The position numbers and the translations under genes are program-made. The notes under the pieces are model-generated. The model was not told the DNA's origin. It searched no databases and worked only from the letters and a program-made list of their open reading frames with translations. 64,000 nt of DNA, taken from NCBI GenBank assembly GCA_030847615.1, contig JAUMIR010000001.1, positions 68,275,501-68,339,500 on the forward strand. Reading direction: 5' to 3'. Of the stretch, positions 42,047 through 53,540 are shown one piece after another. Each line of letters starts with the position of its first letter. The stretch's first letter is position 1. This DNA comes from Gambelia wislizenii. Its lineage: Eukaryota; Chordata; Lepidosauria; Squamata; Crotaphytidae.

Positions 42047-42458
42047 GTCTCTCCCCTCCACTGGACAGGCGGGGACTCGTGCGCAGCCTGCGGACGGTTC
42101 CGCTTTGTTCGAAGGGGCCAGTTCTCCCCCCTCCGCCTGTCTGCCGCCAGGGGGCGCCTGTGGACGCGGACTTCCCTAAGCCGGGAGGCGGCGGGGGCGG
42201 CGGTCTGGGCTTGGGCGGGAGGCAGGGAGGAGCCTCGACCGGTCGGAGGGTCGCGGTACCTGCGGCTGCCTGGGTTGTGCTTGGAGGAGCGCCTGCTGTC
42301 AGCATGAGGCGGCGGCTTCCTTGGGGTTGCCCTCCTGCCTGCTTGCCTCGGACGCGCCTGGCCCTCTGAGCGCCCCGCCTGAGCTTGCCTCTCTTCCTCC
42401 GCAGTGCTTTTTTTTTTGGGGGGGGAGACGAAAGCCTGGCCCGCCCCACCGCTGCAGC
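42047..42458 (+). promoter_or_regulatory. NFKBIE CpG-island promoter and 5' UTR
   Basis: A sharp rise in G+C and CpG from about 42,060, continuing through exon 1 to about 42,850. No TATA box is seen, as usual for CpG-island promoters. A kB-like CGGACTTCCC lies near 42,167; NFKBIE is a known NF-kB target in mammals, but this one match is weak evidence. The transcription start cannot be placed. Long open frames on the minus strand here are composition artefacts. Confidence 0.7.
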
Positions 42459-42850
42459 ATGTCGAGGAGGGCCGGGAGCAGCCGGGGCGAGAAGGAGGCG
42501 GCGGCGGGCGGCGGGGGGAGCCCCTCGTACCTGGAAGAGGGGCAGTGCGACTCGGGCATCGCCTCGATCCGCTCCCTGCAGGGCCCGCTGGGGGAAGGCG
42601 AGCCCCCAGCCCCGGCCCCCCAGGGCCCCGACCACCCTCCCGGGCTGGGCGAGGAAGGGCCGGCCGAGGCGGACGAGAGGCTGGACTCCAGCTACGGCTC
42701 TGCCTCCCTCGTCGAGTCCTTGGCCGGGCTGGACGGGACCCCCGTCGCTCAGAAGCAGCAGGAGGAGGAGGAGGAGGAGGGAGAAGAAGGCAGGTTCAGG
42801 CGGCAGCTGCTGCTGGAGACTTTCGCTTTCATATCCGAAGAAGGAGACAC
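42459..42850 (+). CDS. NFKBIE exon 1 (IkappaB-epsilon N-terminus), partial
   Basis: Encodes 130 codons plus two bases. IkappaB-epsilon holds Rel/NF-kB dimers in the cytoplasm until IKK phosphorylates it. Visible here: EGQCDSGIASIRSL, with the DSGxxS phosphodegron at residues 31-36 (S32 and S36), recognised by beta-TrCP after phosphorylation in this family; ERLDSSYGSASL (73-84), matching a conserved vertebrate NFKBIE block; an acidic run of glutamates (102-110); and LLLETFAFISEEGDT, the junction to the first ankyrin repeat. The exon ends at AC|GTGAGT (donor at 42,851), splitting the threonine codon as expected. The ATG at 42,459 has A at -3, and no upstream in-frame ATG is seen from 42,321. 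The ankyrin repeats must be encoded beyond this exon and none is found up to 64,000. The glycine-rich stretch (16-20) and glutamate run look lineage-specific. Confidence 0.9.
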
Positions 42851-44008
42851 GTGAGTGACCCTCATGCGTTCCGTTTTCACGGGCAACATACACGCAAGCT
42901 GTCGGGGAGAGAATCCTTCCCCCCCCCTCACCTTACGTGTGGTTTAAGGATCAGCCTTCCAGGGCGGATGGCATTTGCAGGAGAGAAAAGACACGTGTTT
43001 TGTCTGTTGTTAGCATACCCACATACTGCAGGGTGAGCTAGCCTAGGCAGTAATATACAGTATGTGTGTGTGTTGATTGACTGTTAAAAACTCTTTATTT
43101 TGTTTCCTGCACACTTTCCAGATCTTTATAGGAACATCTGACTTCTTAAAAAAGTGTCATGTGGTTGGGGTCTTGAATGGATGTTGGGAGGAGGGCAGAA
43201 TATTGAGAAATCCCTGCAGTTTCTCGCCCCACCCAGCTTCCCATGTATCTACACACAGCTGGGTTAGAGCAAATTTGGTTCTTTAGTAAGAGTTGCCTGC
43301 GTGCTTTAAAAAAAATGTATTTAGGTGCTGAAGGGCTAGGGGAACGTATCCTTGGAGCAGCTGTCATCTCCCCCCTTTTCAATGGCTTTTTTTTTTTTTT
43401 TGGTCTGTACTGCAATCCTGCGGAGTAGGCCAGAGAAGGAGGCATGGAAGTCAGAGCAAATTGGAAAAGCTGTCTGAATGGCTTTTGCTCCCTAACAGAT
43501 ATCCACCATGTTTCTAAAAGCAGTAGATTGTGGCTGCAGTTTGTAAGACTATCAGTACCTTTCCCCCCATTCCATGCTTATGCTTCTCAATCAAAAGGTT
43601 TTTCACTTCCTTTCTTTTAAAGGTGAAATTGGGGAATCCCATTTGGTTATGCATAACCTTTCTAAGCAGGCTGTGCTTTTTATAGCCTCCCTTGTAAGCT
43701 CTAGAGTGGGGGTGGATCTGGTGAATTAGTGTGAAAAGATGACATCTTAATCCCACATGATTCCTAGTTCTGTGATGTGGTACTTACTGAGTTTCTCTCA
43801 TGCCCCCATTCTGAGGCATCTGTTCCAAGTTAATGCCTGTGGTTTTGTTGCTTGTGGCTTTCAGTTAACTGTTTTTCCATGGACTGTAAGAGGCAAAATG
43901 TGACCTTGTATAGGGGAGGTTCTTCTCATGGAGGAACCACAAACTACTCCATGGGCATTCAATAGATCCTTGCTTCCCCTTTGTCCCAGCTTTGCTGGTG
44001 AGCTTGTG
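42851..44008 (+). other. NFKBIE intron 1, first part
   Basis: Begins with the GTGAGTGACC donor. Includes a TG tract near 43,060 and a poly-T at about 43,388. No second exon and no clear repeat ends. Confidence 0.6.
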
Positions 44009-44238
44009 GCCCATTCACACTACAGAATTATATATGGAATTACAGAATAATTCCACTTTTAACTGCCATGATTCCATCCTGTAGAATCCTGGGATTGTCA
44101 GTTTAGGGGGGCGGCATTTAGAATTCTCAGCCAGAGAGCTCTAGTGCCTCACTCCAAATCCCCGGAATCCATAGGGTGGAACCATGGTAGTTAAAGTGTA
44201 ATAATAGCACTATAATTATGTAGTGTGAATGGGCCCCT
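44009..44238. mobile_element. Palindromic MITE
   Basis: Ends GGCCCATTCACACTACAGAA and TTATGTAGTGTGAATGGGCC are inverted repeats. The interior AATCCTGGGATTGTCAGTTT shows it is a member of the family at 24,702. Confidence 0.75.
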
Positions 44239-44239
44239 G

Positions 44240-44460
44240 TTCTTCTCTAGTTTGATTCCAGAGGGCTCCACTCCGCCTTCCATCCTTTCATAGGTTGGTA
44301 AAATGAGTACCCGGCTTGTGGGGGCAATTAGCTAACACACATTGGAAGCTGCTTAATGCAGTGTAGATGTGTAAACTGCTATTGCTTAAAACAATTTGTA
44401 AGCCTCTCTGATAGTCTTTGTGGCTGAAGAGTGAGGAATAAATAAATAAATAAATAAAAC
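44240..44460 (+). repeat. Squamate tRNA-related SINE
   Basis: GCCTTCCATCCTTTCATAGG, TTGGTAAAATGAGTACCC, GGGGGCAATTAGCTAACAC and an (AAAT)n tail. Opposite orientation of 5,131-5,325. Confidence 0.55.
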
Positions 44461-44924
44461 AGAGGGAGGAACAACATGTTGTGGAGAAAGAGACACAACA
44501 CTAAGCTGTTTTGCCACTTACGGTATGTTTTTACGCTCAGCTCTCCTGCTCTCAAGTGCTTTTCTCCAGAGCATAGAAAATTAATTATGTAGGATTACAA
44601 CTCCCCAAAGTGACTGTGCTAGCTGCAAGATTCCAGAAGATATAGTCTAGAAAAAGTAACTTTCCCAAGCTCTGTGTTCTTCTGAATTGGACGTGAGGGC
44701 ATAAGTTCAGGGGGAAAGTGTGGGCCAGAGGAAGGATTAATTCACCTCCTTTCTGTCACCGACTTTTCTGCATAAAATCTCTTCCCCTGCTTTTCACGTT
44801 TATTTGGTGGGAACCTCTGTTCTTTCAAACACAAGCCTGCTGCCATCATGTCTGGTTGTTAACTATTGTTGGCTCTTTATTTCCATTGATTATGCCAACC
44901 TTCTGCAGCTTCAGAAACGTTTTA

Positions 44925-45780
44925 AAAGTAGCACCTTTGAAACTAACTGAGATCTTGTAGCACCTTTGAAACTAACCAAGAGAATGCAGCTGTAGGATGA
45001 ACTTTTGTAGACCTACAGTCTACTCCCTCAGATGCATGGAGTGAATTAGTGCTTAGGAATAGACCTTATAAACAGGCTGTATGAATAGCCAGAGAAATGC
45101 AAAACTTGTGGGTATGGTGATGATGTTTTAAAAATGGTGGTTGGGGGGACAAAGGCAGGAGGAAGGATGTTGCCTGAGGCCAGGGTGACCATATGAATGG
45201 TGGAGATTGTTTTGGAATGTAGTGTGATGCTTGCTGAGAACTAGAAAGGCTAGGTGATAAACTGGCCATGACAACAGTGGGTTGAACGTAGACATGGTTT
45301 CCTGGCACACTACGCATATTTATAACACTAGTTATTCCTTGCCTTCATGAGGGTGCTCTTGGCCAGTTTATCACATGTCCTTTCTGGCAGTAAGAACTAG
45401 TTCACTCCATGCACTCTCCACTCTTAGAAAGTAGACTAAGGCCAAATCAACACTGCACAAATAATCCAGTCTGAAACTGTATTATTTGCCATGGCTCCTT
45501 CCTATGGAATCCTGGGATTTGTAGTTTGGTGAGGCACCAGCAATCTTTGGCAGAGAAAACTAAAGACCTTGTAAAATTACAGCTCCCAGGATTCAGTAAG
45601 AAGGAGCCATGGCAAATAATTCTGTTTCAAACTGGATTATTTGTGTAGAGTTTATTTGGCCTAAGGCTATGCAAGCTCATGCTACAGCTTCTTTCTCCCA
45701 GTCTCAAAGGTGCTGTGAGATCCTTTTGCATACTGATATTCCAGACAAACACAGCTGTCTTTGAATTCTACCACCAGAAC
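44925..45780. mobile_element. Interspersed repeat with CAAAGGTGCTGTGAGATCC-type ends, MITE nested inside
   Basis: The left part GTAGCACCTTTGAAACTAAC is duplicated at 44,928 and 44,959. The right part TCTCAAAGGTGCTGTGAGAT at 45,702 is its inverse. Between them: TCCCTCAGATGCATGGAGTG and GAACTAGAAAGGCTAGGTGA. A separate palindromic MITE occupies 45,448-45,664. I recognise this as a common reptile repeat but cannot name its class. Confidence 0.45.
45448..45664. mobile_element. Palindromic MITE
   Basis: Ends near AACACTGCACAAATAATCCA and TGGATTATTTGTGTAGAGTT. Interior TTTGCCATGGCTCCTTCCTA pairs with AAGGAGCCATGGCAAATAAT. Close relative at 48,629-48,846. Confidence 0.8.
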
Positions 45781-47135
45781 GGAGAAAGGCCACCAACCTA
45801 ATCAGACATTTTCTTGTGGTGGACTGTGGTTAGGGAGGCAATAAAACACTTATCCTTCCAGCTTCCTGGCCTTCCTTAATTGAAGACTTAGATGGGAGCA
45901 GTACAAGGTCCCTCTTCTTATTCTCTAGTCTCTAGACCAAGGTTGAGAATTTGGGCAGCCTTCCATATATTGTAGAAGCACAATCCCCACCATTTCTCCC
46001 CATTGATTCTGTTGGCTAGGGCTGCTGGGAATTGCAGTTCAAGAATATCTGAAGAACTGCACAATTCCTATCCATAATCTAGACCAATCTTTCCCAGTCA
46101 GTTGCCCAGGTATGCTGGCTGGGGACAATGAAAGCCCATAAAATCTGGAGGGTGCTGGTTGGGGAATGTAACTGGTGCGCTGTGTCAGGACTCTACATCT
46201 TGTTTTCCACATTGTGGTGTCCTTGACTTGGAGAAGGAAGAGCTGCTGCTGCTGCTGTTCCAGATCCACCACCTCCTCCTCTAATTCATACTCCCCCCTT
46301 TCCCCTAGTTTTTGGACTCAAGTCGAGTAAGGTTAGCCATCATCACTTCCTAGAACCAATGTCTCTCAATTTCTTACTTTTCTCCTGTTGCATAGCTTGT
46401 GTGAACCTTCCGAGAACAGATATTGGACTATTCAAGCTTGCCACTTTTATGGGGGGGGGGGACTTTTGTGGAAAGGAGTAGCCGCTGCCCTTCTGTCCTT
46501 GGACTGAGGGCTTTCTACGTGGCAGAGCTGTGATTCTTTTATTAGCTGTTTACCAGCAGTCTCCACTGGGCAATATCACTTCCTTGTAACAATACTTAGG
46601 ATGAAACAACAGAAGTTTGTGGCTTCAGATTTCTGCTTCCTGATTATTTTTTAAAGCAGCCATAGGGGAACTGGAGTTGGTTCTAGAGTGGATTAGTGCT
46701 CCCCCTCCCAATGTTTTCCAATCACTATTTTTAAAAAGCAGTGCTTGCTGGAAGAGTCTGGAAGTTATAGTCCAAAAAATGTAAACTTTTCTAAGCTCTC
46801 AAAAGGGTATTGGTGTGTTAGGTTCAAAGACACAGGGCTGGTTCATACATGTGCAGTATATAACAGCAAAGGATTATGTCCTTGTATGAACTGTCCCATC
46901 ACAGATAGAAATTTCCTGTGCTTCCAATACAAATTACAAAGTATGTTTGACCCACCTTTTAGGGCTATGCCCTTACAAGGATGTTTCCCTCATTACTACT
47001 ATAGAATCAAAATAGAAATGCAATTACCATGAAACACTTGAAAATATGTAAAAGCAGTGTGAAAGGCAGGAGTAAGAAATAATTACAATAAAATAGCAGC
47101 ATCTGACTTGGCATACTGTCTTTAAAACAGTTGGC
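45781..47135. other. NFKBIE intron, small MITE traces
   Basis: About 45,940-46,080 resembles the decayed hAT MITE at 24,954 (CACCATTTCTCCCCATTGAT, CTGGGAATTGCAGTTCAAGA). A poly-G tract lies at about 46,451. No exon. Confidence 0.4.
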
Positions 47136-47640
47136 TTGGGTCCAACTTATCTTCGGAACCGCCTCCTCCCATACAATCCTCCCTGCGCAGTCCGGTCCTC
47201 TGGGAGGAATTTGCTTCAGCCACAAAAATCTAGGCTGTCTGCAACCTCCCAGAGGGCCTTTTCGGTAATCGCCCCAAAATTATGGAATGGCCTGCCAAAT
47301 GAGATCTGTCAGATGACGAGCTTGAGTAGCTTTAAAAAAAGCACTAAAGACGGATCTCTGTCGGCAGGCCTTTCTTGATTAGACCCTGGCCTTAGGAGCT
47401 CCTGGCCTCTTTTAGTTTTGTTGGCTATCGATTTTTTAAAACATGATTTTAGATTAGCTGGTTTTAAAATTTTATACTGGTTTAATATCTTTTTATGGGG
47501 GAGGGTGGGGGTAGATGGTGTTTAGGGATTTTAATCTGCATTTGTATTTTAATTGTTGTAAGCCGCCCCGATTATTTTTAACAGAGGGGTGGGGTAAAAA
47601 TAAATTTTATTATTATTATTATTATTATTAATGAAATAAT
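47136..47640 (+). mobile_element. L2-like LINE C-terminus and 3' tail
   Basis: Translation gives PTYLRNRLLPYNPPCAVRSS, then TSQRAFSVIAPKLWNGLPNE and TSLSSFKKSTK: the conserved L2 C-terminal block ending in LWNxLP and SFKK. A GTAAGCCGCCCCGATTATTT tail and (ATT)n follow. Confidence 0.8.
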
Positions 47641-47852
47641 TCAGCATAGGATCACTTAACAACAGCAGAATAACATTAATCAAGAAAAAGGTCATTTGGC
47701 ATAACTAGGTCTTCCAAGTCTTGTGATGATGGGCTGTATGAATTTCTGTTGGAACAGAGCTCCATAAATCTGGAGCCATTGCCAAAAAGGCCTTTCTCTC
47801 ATGCTTCCAAGCCCAGTCACTTGCACCAGTGGAGCCTCCAAACACAATCTTA

Positions 47853-48438
47853 GGTCTTGTGTATACGGTCAAAATAATACCAACGGCATGTGAACGTACA
47901 GCGATCTGTTCCCATGGCCATGTGCATAACTACGTGTCATTTGGAAGGGGGGCAGCCAAATCCACGGCTTCATCCGGATTTTTAAAAAAGCTCCATACGA
48001 CATGCAAATGTGTGATTGTTTGAACACTGGCATTTGCACAGATACAAACAGGCAGTGTAATCTGATTGGCTGGACGGGCATGGGAGGTGGAGCTAGCAAA
48101 TACGGAAAGTGCTTGCAGCTGCCATGTTGAATTTTCAGCTAAGTGTGGGTCCAGTAAGTCAATCAAACAGCAATCTTATACCCTTTTTCTTTCTTTTCTT
48201 TTTCTTTTTCTTTTGTAAATATGAACTATCATTCTGTGCACCTTGGGAAATTTTTTTTTTAAATTTCTTGGTAGTGGCAGATTTAAAATCTCAAGTAAAT
48301 CACTCAGGGCTGCCATCTTGGCTAGGGGTCATGCGGAGTTCAAGAGGACTCTTTGGGCCATGAAGACAGATCACATGGTTGCAAATGCCTGCTTTTAACC
48401 ACTTGTTCGTAATCCCCCCCCCCCATATAGGCAAGACC
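47853..48438 (+). mobile_element. Promoter-like MITE family, copy E, with TTA duplication
   Basis: Left terminus GGTCTTGTGTATACGG, right terminus CCATATAGGCAAGACC. TTA lies immediately outside both ends, the 3-bp duplication of PIF/Harbinger elements. Interior in order: TCTGATTGGCTGG (48,061), GGGAGGTGGAGCTAGC (decayed GC box), GCTGCCATGTTG (ATG at 48,124), a ten-codon open stretch, then GTAAGT at 48,154. Confidence 0.75.
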
Positions 48439-48628
48439 TTAGATTAGCCAGTTGTTTAGAAACAATGAGTAGGGCCAAAAGGTGCTTAAGTGAGTACAGC
48501 ATTGGCACAGAGTCTAAACATTTCTATGGCTAAGATGTTGCCCACTCCACCAAAAGTGATCTCATTTTCTTTTGCAGAATCTGTCAGAGCAAAGGTTCGA
48601 GGCCTTATATTCTTTAGCCCTTATGGCC

Positions 48629-48846
48629 ACATCCACACTACACAAATAATTCAGTTTGAAACAGTATTATTTGCCATGGCTCCTTCCTATTGAATCCTGG
48701 AATTTGTAGTTTTACAAGGTCTTTAGTTTTCTCTGCTAAAGAGTGCTGGTACATCACCAAATTACAAATCCTAGGATTCTGTAGGAAGGAGCCATGGCAA
48801 ATAATCCAGTTTCGAACTGGATTATTTGTGTAGTGTTGAGTTGACC
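48629..48846. mobile_element. Palindromic MITE
   Basis: ATCCACACTACACAAATAAT at the left and TTATTTGTGTAGTGTTGAGT at the right. TTTGCCATGGCTCCTTCCTA pairs with GGAAGGAGCCATGGCAAATA. Confidence 0.85.
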
Positions 48847-49537
48847 ATTTTTTTTGTGTTTTTGTAACTTAGTTATGAGTTGTACACTTTGCCTTTCACA
48901 AAGTTGTCCAAAAGCTGCAGAAGAAGAGTACTGTATATGTGCCTTTAGAATGTTGAACAGTTGCTTTTTGGACTACAGTTCCCACAGTCCCCTAGCCAGC
49001 AGAGCCATGGCCTTTCGGGGAGTTGTAGTTCCCAAAGTATAAAACATAACCATCTCTTAGCTATCCTTATGGTGGTTGGGGGATTCTGGGATTTATAGTG
49101 AAAACCAGCTTTTCTAAACTCAGCTTTTTATATTTTACACAGTTCTTCAAACAGTTTCCCAGGCACTTTGTTTTGGTTCTGTACTTGTGTTTGCTCCCAA
49201 ATATTTGTTTCTTCTCCTGCTTGACGCCTGACCATTTGGTTCTGATCCTATAAAACTTTTTCTTTCAATGGGGGGCAGGAACTAAAGGAATTACAGAATT
49301 GCAAACATGTGTGTGTAATTTGTAATATGTTCTTCTGAAGGCTGAATTTTGGAAGGGATTTCTGGACTCAGATAACCTAGATTTCTTGAAGGTGTAGTTT
49401 TAGGTCAGGGCGAGGGAGTGTGTTTCCCACCATGTGTTGTTGGACTCTGACATATGAGATGGGAAATTTTCAATTTCAGTGGAATGGTTTCCATGCCGTA
49501 TGTGTGTGTTTGTGTTTGTGTGCGAGAGAGATTGCCA
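48847..49537. other. NFKBIE intron, no exon
   Basis: A decayed MITE trace near 48,960-49,110 (GGACTACAGTTCCCACAGTC, GGGATTCTGGGATTTATAGT). Nothing else is recognised. Confidence 0.4.
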
Positions 49538-50430
49538 GGGCTGGTTTACACGGCAGATTTATTGCGGCAACTTGCGCTTTAATTCTTTTCCGCATCTGTG
49601 CCAGTCAGGTTTTTTTTCTAATTATGCCGCTTTTTCATTCAGACTTGAAAAAGTGTTGGGGGCGTGGCCTCCCAAGCAGAGGCAGGCTTTATGGGGAAGG
49701 GCATAGACCTTCCTTTGAAACCCTGCATTTTCTAGCTAAAGAAAGGCTCACAGACTGCCAAAATAGCAGGGGGAAGATCAAAGAAGTGGCTCTGTCTCTG
49801 TCTCTCTCTAAATCTGCCTGTAAATGAACTCAGTCACTGCCCGAAGCAGAGGGACAGCAATCTCTCTGCTGAAAGACGTTGCTGCCATGCCGAGGATCCT
49901 AAGGTGAACCTATCACAAGTTTTTTTCAGCACGATTTGTTTAGTCAGGGTTCACAGACTTGCAAAATATCAGAGGATTTTTGACTTTCCCTCCCTGGTCC
50001 CCCTCTCTCCCCCCCTCTCTCGCTCTCTCTCGCTTTCTCTCCCTCCCCCAAGCAGAGCTGACCAGATGGGAACTTTATGACTGAAAGGTCTTGGGAATCC
50101 TTTTTCTTGGCAGACTTGCAAAATAGCAGAGAGAATTTTTCAAAGTTTCCTGAACGCTACTGAAGTCAGTCCCCCTCTTTTAAGCCCGCCCCTAGCAACC
50201 AATCACAATGCAGATCTGCTGCAACTCTTAATGGAATGGTAGTTTACACTGCCAATAAAGCGCTACATTGCAAATATACCTGCAAAAGTAGCGACATCCC
50301 TTGCCACGCTGTATTTGGGTGTTTTACCTTCCCCCCTTCTGAATGAGGCAATGCTGTGCTGTGATCCGTGTGAACTATGAGCTATCTTAGCAGTATATTT
50401 AGAGGAATATTTGCCCGTGTAAACAACCCC
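49538..50430 (-). mobile_element. Promoter-like MITE family, copy F (divergent, long)
   Basis: Ends GGGCTGGTTTACACGGCAGA and TTTGCCCGTGTAAACAACCC are inverted repeats. On the minus strand: ATTGTGATTGGTTGCTAGGG (CCAAT box, plus 50,190-50,208) next to GGGGCGGGC (GC box, 50,184-50,192). A unit with CAGACTTGCAAAATA recurs at about 49,752, 49,957 and 50,111. A CT-rich tract lies at 49,990-50,050. Its relation to copies A-E rests on shared terminal style and the CCAAT/GC pair. Confidence 0.5.
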
Positions 50431-52313
50431 AGAGAAATTATCTGGGCTATTATATTGCAGTCAATCTTGTTAAATGGACTAAATATAGGAAATGAAGTTT
50501 ATTATTCTTCAAAGAAGAAAAGCATTAAAAAAAACCCTGATGCTCAGAGGAACAGACTAGGCAATGAACATACTGCTAAACTTGTCTCTATTTTGTGACA
50601 TCTCTTGCTTTTATACAGGCACAGCTATAAGTAGTTGAGACAAAATGTGGTAAGTCTCCTGTGCACACAGATTCACATACGTTTTGCAGTGAAATAAATT
50701 TTTCAAATAGTTGTACTGAATCAGTTTTTTTCTCAGCTTGAAATGGAACTGATAAGTAGTGCAGAGAATGAATGAGTAAAGCTACTACAGTTGTACCTCA
50801 ACAAAAGAAAGTTAAATTGTTGATAGAAGACATACCATGTACACCTCACTTTAAAACTTTAAAGACTTTAAAGGGAGTTTAAAAAATGTGTTCTTTCAGG
50901 TGTAGTCATTTTTCTTAAACAAATATTTCAATAAAAAATTCCATATTCCACTCTGAGTGAGTTTGAATATCATATTTAAGCCAAGTGCACTAGTCAGATA
51001 ACGTTATTTAGAGCAGTTCTGCTTTTGTTAGAAAACCTACATCACTGGTTTGACTGCAGCTTCCCTTTTTCCACACCATTGGGTATGGTGGCTAGTGCTG
51101 TTGGGAATTGCAGTCCAACAATATTTGGAGGACTGCATTCAGCTTATCCTTGACCCAAAGCTTAGAAAACCTAGTTTTTGTACTACCATACTCCCGCAGC
51201 CAGTATTGCCACCAGCTGGGGGATTCTGGGGTTTTACTCCCAAAAAATAATTTTCCAAGCTCTTCCCTGAGCTACACGTTTCAGCTGTAGTCCATCCCTT
51301 AGATGTCAGTGTACCTCTAACTGCATACCCTTCTGAACTGCTAAAACTAAAATGGGTGGGCAATTTCTAGCTGTCAGTGAATTGGATACTCCTACTTTAA
51401 ATTAAAGTCTTGACTTTGCAGAAATAAAATTATGTTGATTGTGTTGTAAGGAAAAGGGGTTGCCTCCAATCATGCAGCACAGAAACTGTTTGTTTTGGAT
51501 AGTGCTCTAATCCACAAAGCATTATGTTAGCAAGACAATCTTCCTTACTTCTGGTGAGGTACCTATAAGATGACAATTGGTTACATAACAAGAGTAGAAA
51601 GGTGGCAGTGAAGAGGAAGACAAAAAGAGTAAGGTCAACAAGTTGACCACTAGGCAGGTTGAGACAGCTGCCTTTGGATGACTGATTTCAGGTGTTACAA
51701 AAACATAGCAAATTGTGTTGTTGTTGTTTTAATTGCAGTTCATTCACAGGTATAGGTACTTGTGGAATTTTCTCCATCAGGTTCCAAAATAACTTGGCCA
51801 ACCTTGAGTTCTGTGGATCTAGACCTGGGTCAGGGGAGGGGTACTTTCTGTCATTCCACTTGAGGAAGGTAAATGTCTTTGGGATGGCTCTGGAAAAACA
51901 TCATGGTGCCCTCTTGTTCCAACCAATGGGGAAGGAGACTGCCCTAGTGAGCAAAGCTATTCTTGATGCTCCCCTGTTCCAGAAGAGTGGATTCATTTGA
52001 ATGTGGTCTACCATTTTGCTTTGCTTCACACAAAAGAGCTGACCTTGTAGGCCTGATTGCATGAAGCATGGGATCCCCCCTCCTCCCTGCCTCAGACTAA
52101 AATGTAGTGAGAGGATGATGTGGAAACTGTTGTAGCTATTTTGGTAGTGCAGAATACACATGTGGTCTTCAGAGGGAGGCAGAGATGTCAGGGAAGCCTA
52201 AACTCTGTTATGTGGTTAGTACTGTGTACTCTCCTGACTGTTGGGAAGTCATGTGTTGGTGACATCTAGACGTCAGTTTTTCTGAATAGACATGGGAAGG
52301 TCAGCGAGTTTAT
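50431..52313. other. NFKBIE intron, no exon
   Basis: Small MITE traces near 51,060-51,260 (TTGGGAATTGCAGTCCAACA, GGGGGATTCTGGGGTTTTAC). No coding signal is recognised. Confidence 0.4.
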
Positions 52314-52405
52314 TTAAATGTGTATTCCTGCATGGCAGGGGGTTGGACTGGATGGCCCTCGTGCTCTCTTCCAACTCTACAATTCTATGATTCTATGATT
52401 CTCTT
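52314..52405 (+). mobile_element. CR1 3' tail
   Basis: TATTCCTGCATGGCAGGGGG, then the GGACTGGATGGCCCTCGTGC block and TCTATGATTCTATGATTCT. Confidence 0.85.
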
Positions 52406-52615
52406 GGAGGGGCTTTAACTTTTCATATGGTAGTGGTTCTAGGTGAGCAATAATTAAGACTACTTAAGCTGACCTTCTCTAGTTTGTCTTCCTCCTGGTT
52501 TGTTGGTCTACAAATCCCATCAATCTCCTCAACAATGTCTGTGCTGGTAGGGTGATGGAAGATGTGGTCCAATGCAGCTGAAGAGAGCCAGGCTGGGGAA
52601 GGTTAACATAAGACT

Positions 52616-52850
52616 AGAGCCAATATGATGTAGTGGTTTGAGTGTGGATTAGGACTCGAATGAGACCGTTTGAATCCCTCCTTGGTCAAGGAAATCCACT
52701 GGGTGACCCTGGGCAAGTCACGTTCTCTCAGCCTTGGAGAAAGGCAATGGCAAACCCCCTTTGAATTAATCTTGCCAAGAAAACCCCACAGTATGTTTGC
52801 CTTAGGGTCCCCATAAGGCAGAAACAACTTGAAGGCACACAACAACAAAA
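52616..52850 (+). repeat. tRNA-derived SINE
   Basis: GAGCCAATATGATGTAGTGG at the head, TGACCCTGGGCAAGTCACGT, GGCAATGGCAAACCCCCTTT, tail GAAGGCACACAACAACAAAA. Confidence 0.8.
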
Positions 52851-53317
52851 CCACTTTTTTTAAAGTACCATTTTTAGTATTTGAACTTAGAAAAACTACG
52901 TATAGATGGTAGGCTCAGTTTTAGAAAAGACATGCCCTCCTTAACTTTAGTACAGGACTGAAGACAATCCTTCTTCATACACAAGTGTGACAAAATAAGC
53001 AGTTGTTTCCAGTGTGTGCAAATTAATTAAGATCTTATCAGTTGATCAATCCATTAATTGACTAAGATCTGTTTGCTCAATTAAGTATGTCCACCACCCC
53101 CTAATCCTTTCTTTATATTGGACAGACATCTTTGAGCATGGGGCATCTTTCACATACATATATTTTTCACCTACATAGTTTTAATAATCTGAGGTATTGG
53201 GCAGCATGGAAATGTGAACTGGTAAGAAGGAGAATTCTTGAGAGGAGGAGACTGAGATTAAAGTTTTCTTGTAGCTAGCATTTCTAAGCTGAATTTCTGT
53301 CTGTCTCCTTAATTGTA

Positions 53318-53540
53318 GTTGTTGTGTGCTTTCAAGTTGTTTCCAACTTATGGTGACCCTAAGACCCTATCATGGGGTTTTCTTGGCAAGATTTGTTCAG
53401 CAGGGGCTTGCATTTGACTTCCTCTGAGGTTGAGAGAGTGGTGACTTGCCCAAGGTCACCCAGTGGGTTTCCATGGCTAGGTGGCGATTTGAACTCTCAT
53501 CTCCAGAGTCATAGTCCAATGCTCAAACCACTATACCAAA
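53318..53540 (-). repeat. tRNA-derived SINE
   Basis: GTTGTTGTGTGCTTTCAAGT tail, CTTATGGTGACCCTAAGACC, GTGACTTGCCCAAGGTCACC, GATTTGAACTCTCATC (B box complement). Confidence 0.8.

Noticed and set aside
42021..42893. A 290-codon minus-strand open frame over the NFKBIE exon
   Set aside because: It is antisense to a well-supported exon, lies in a CpG island where stops are rare, and has no recognisable domain. The composition explains it.
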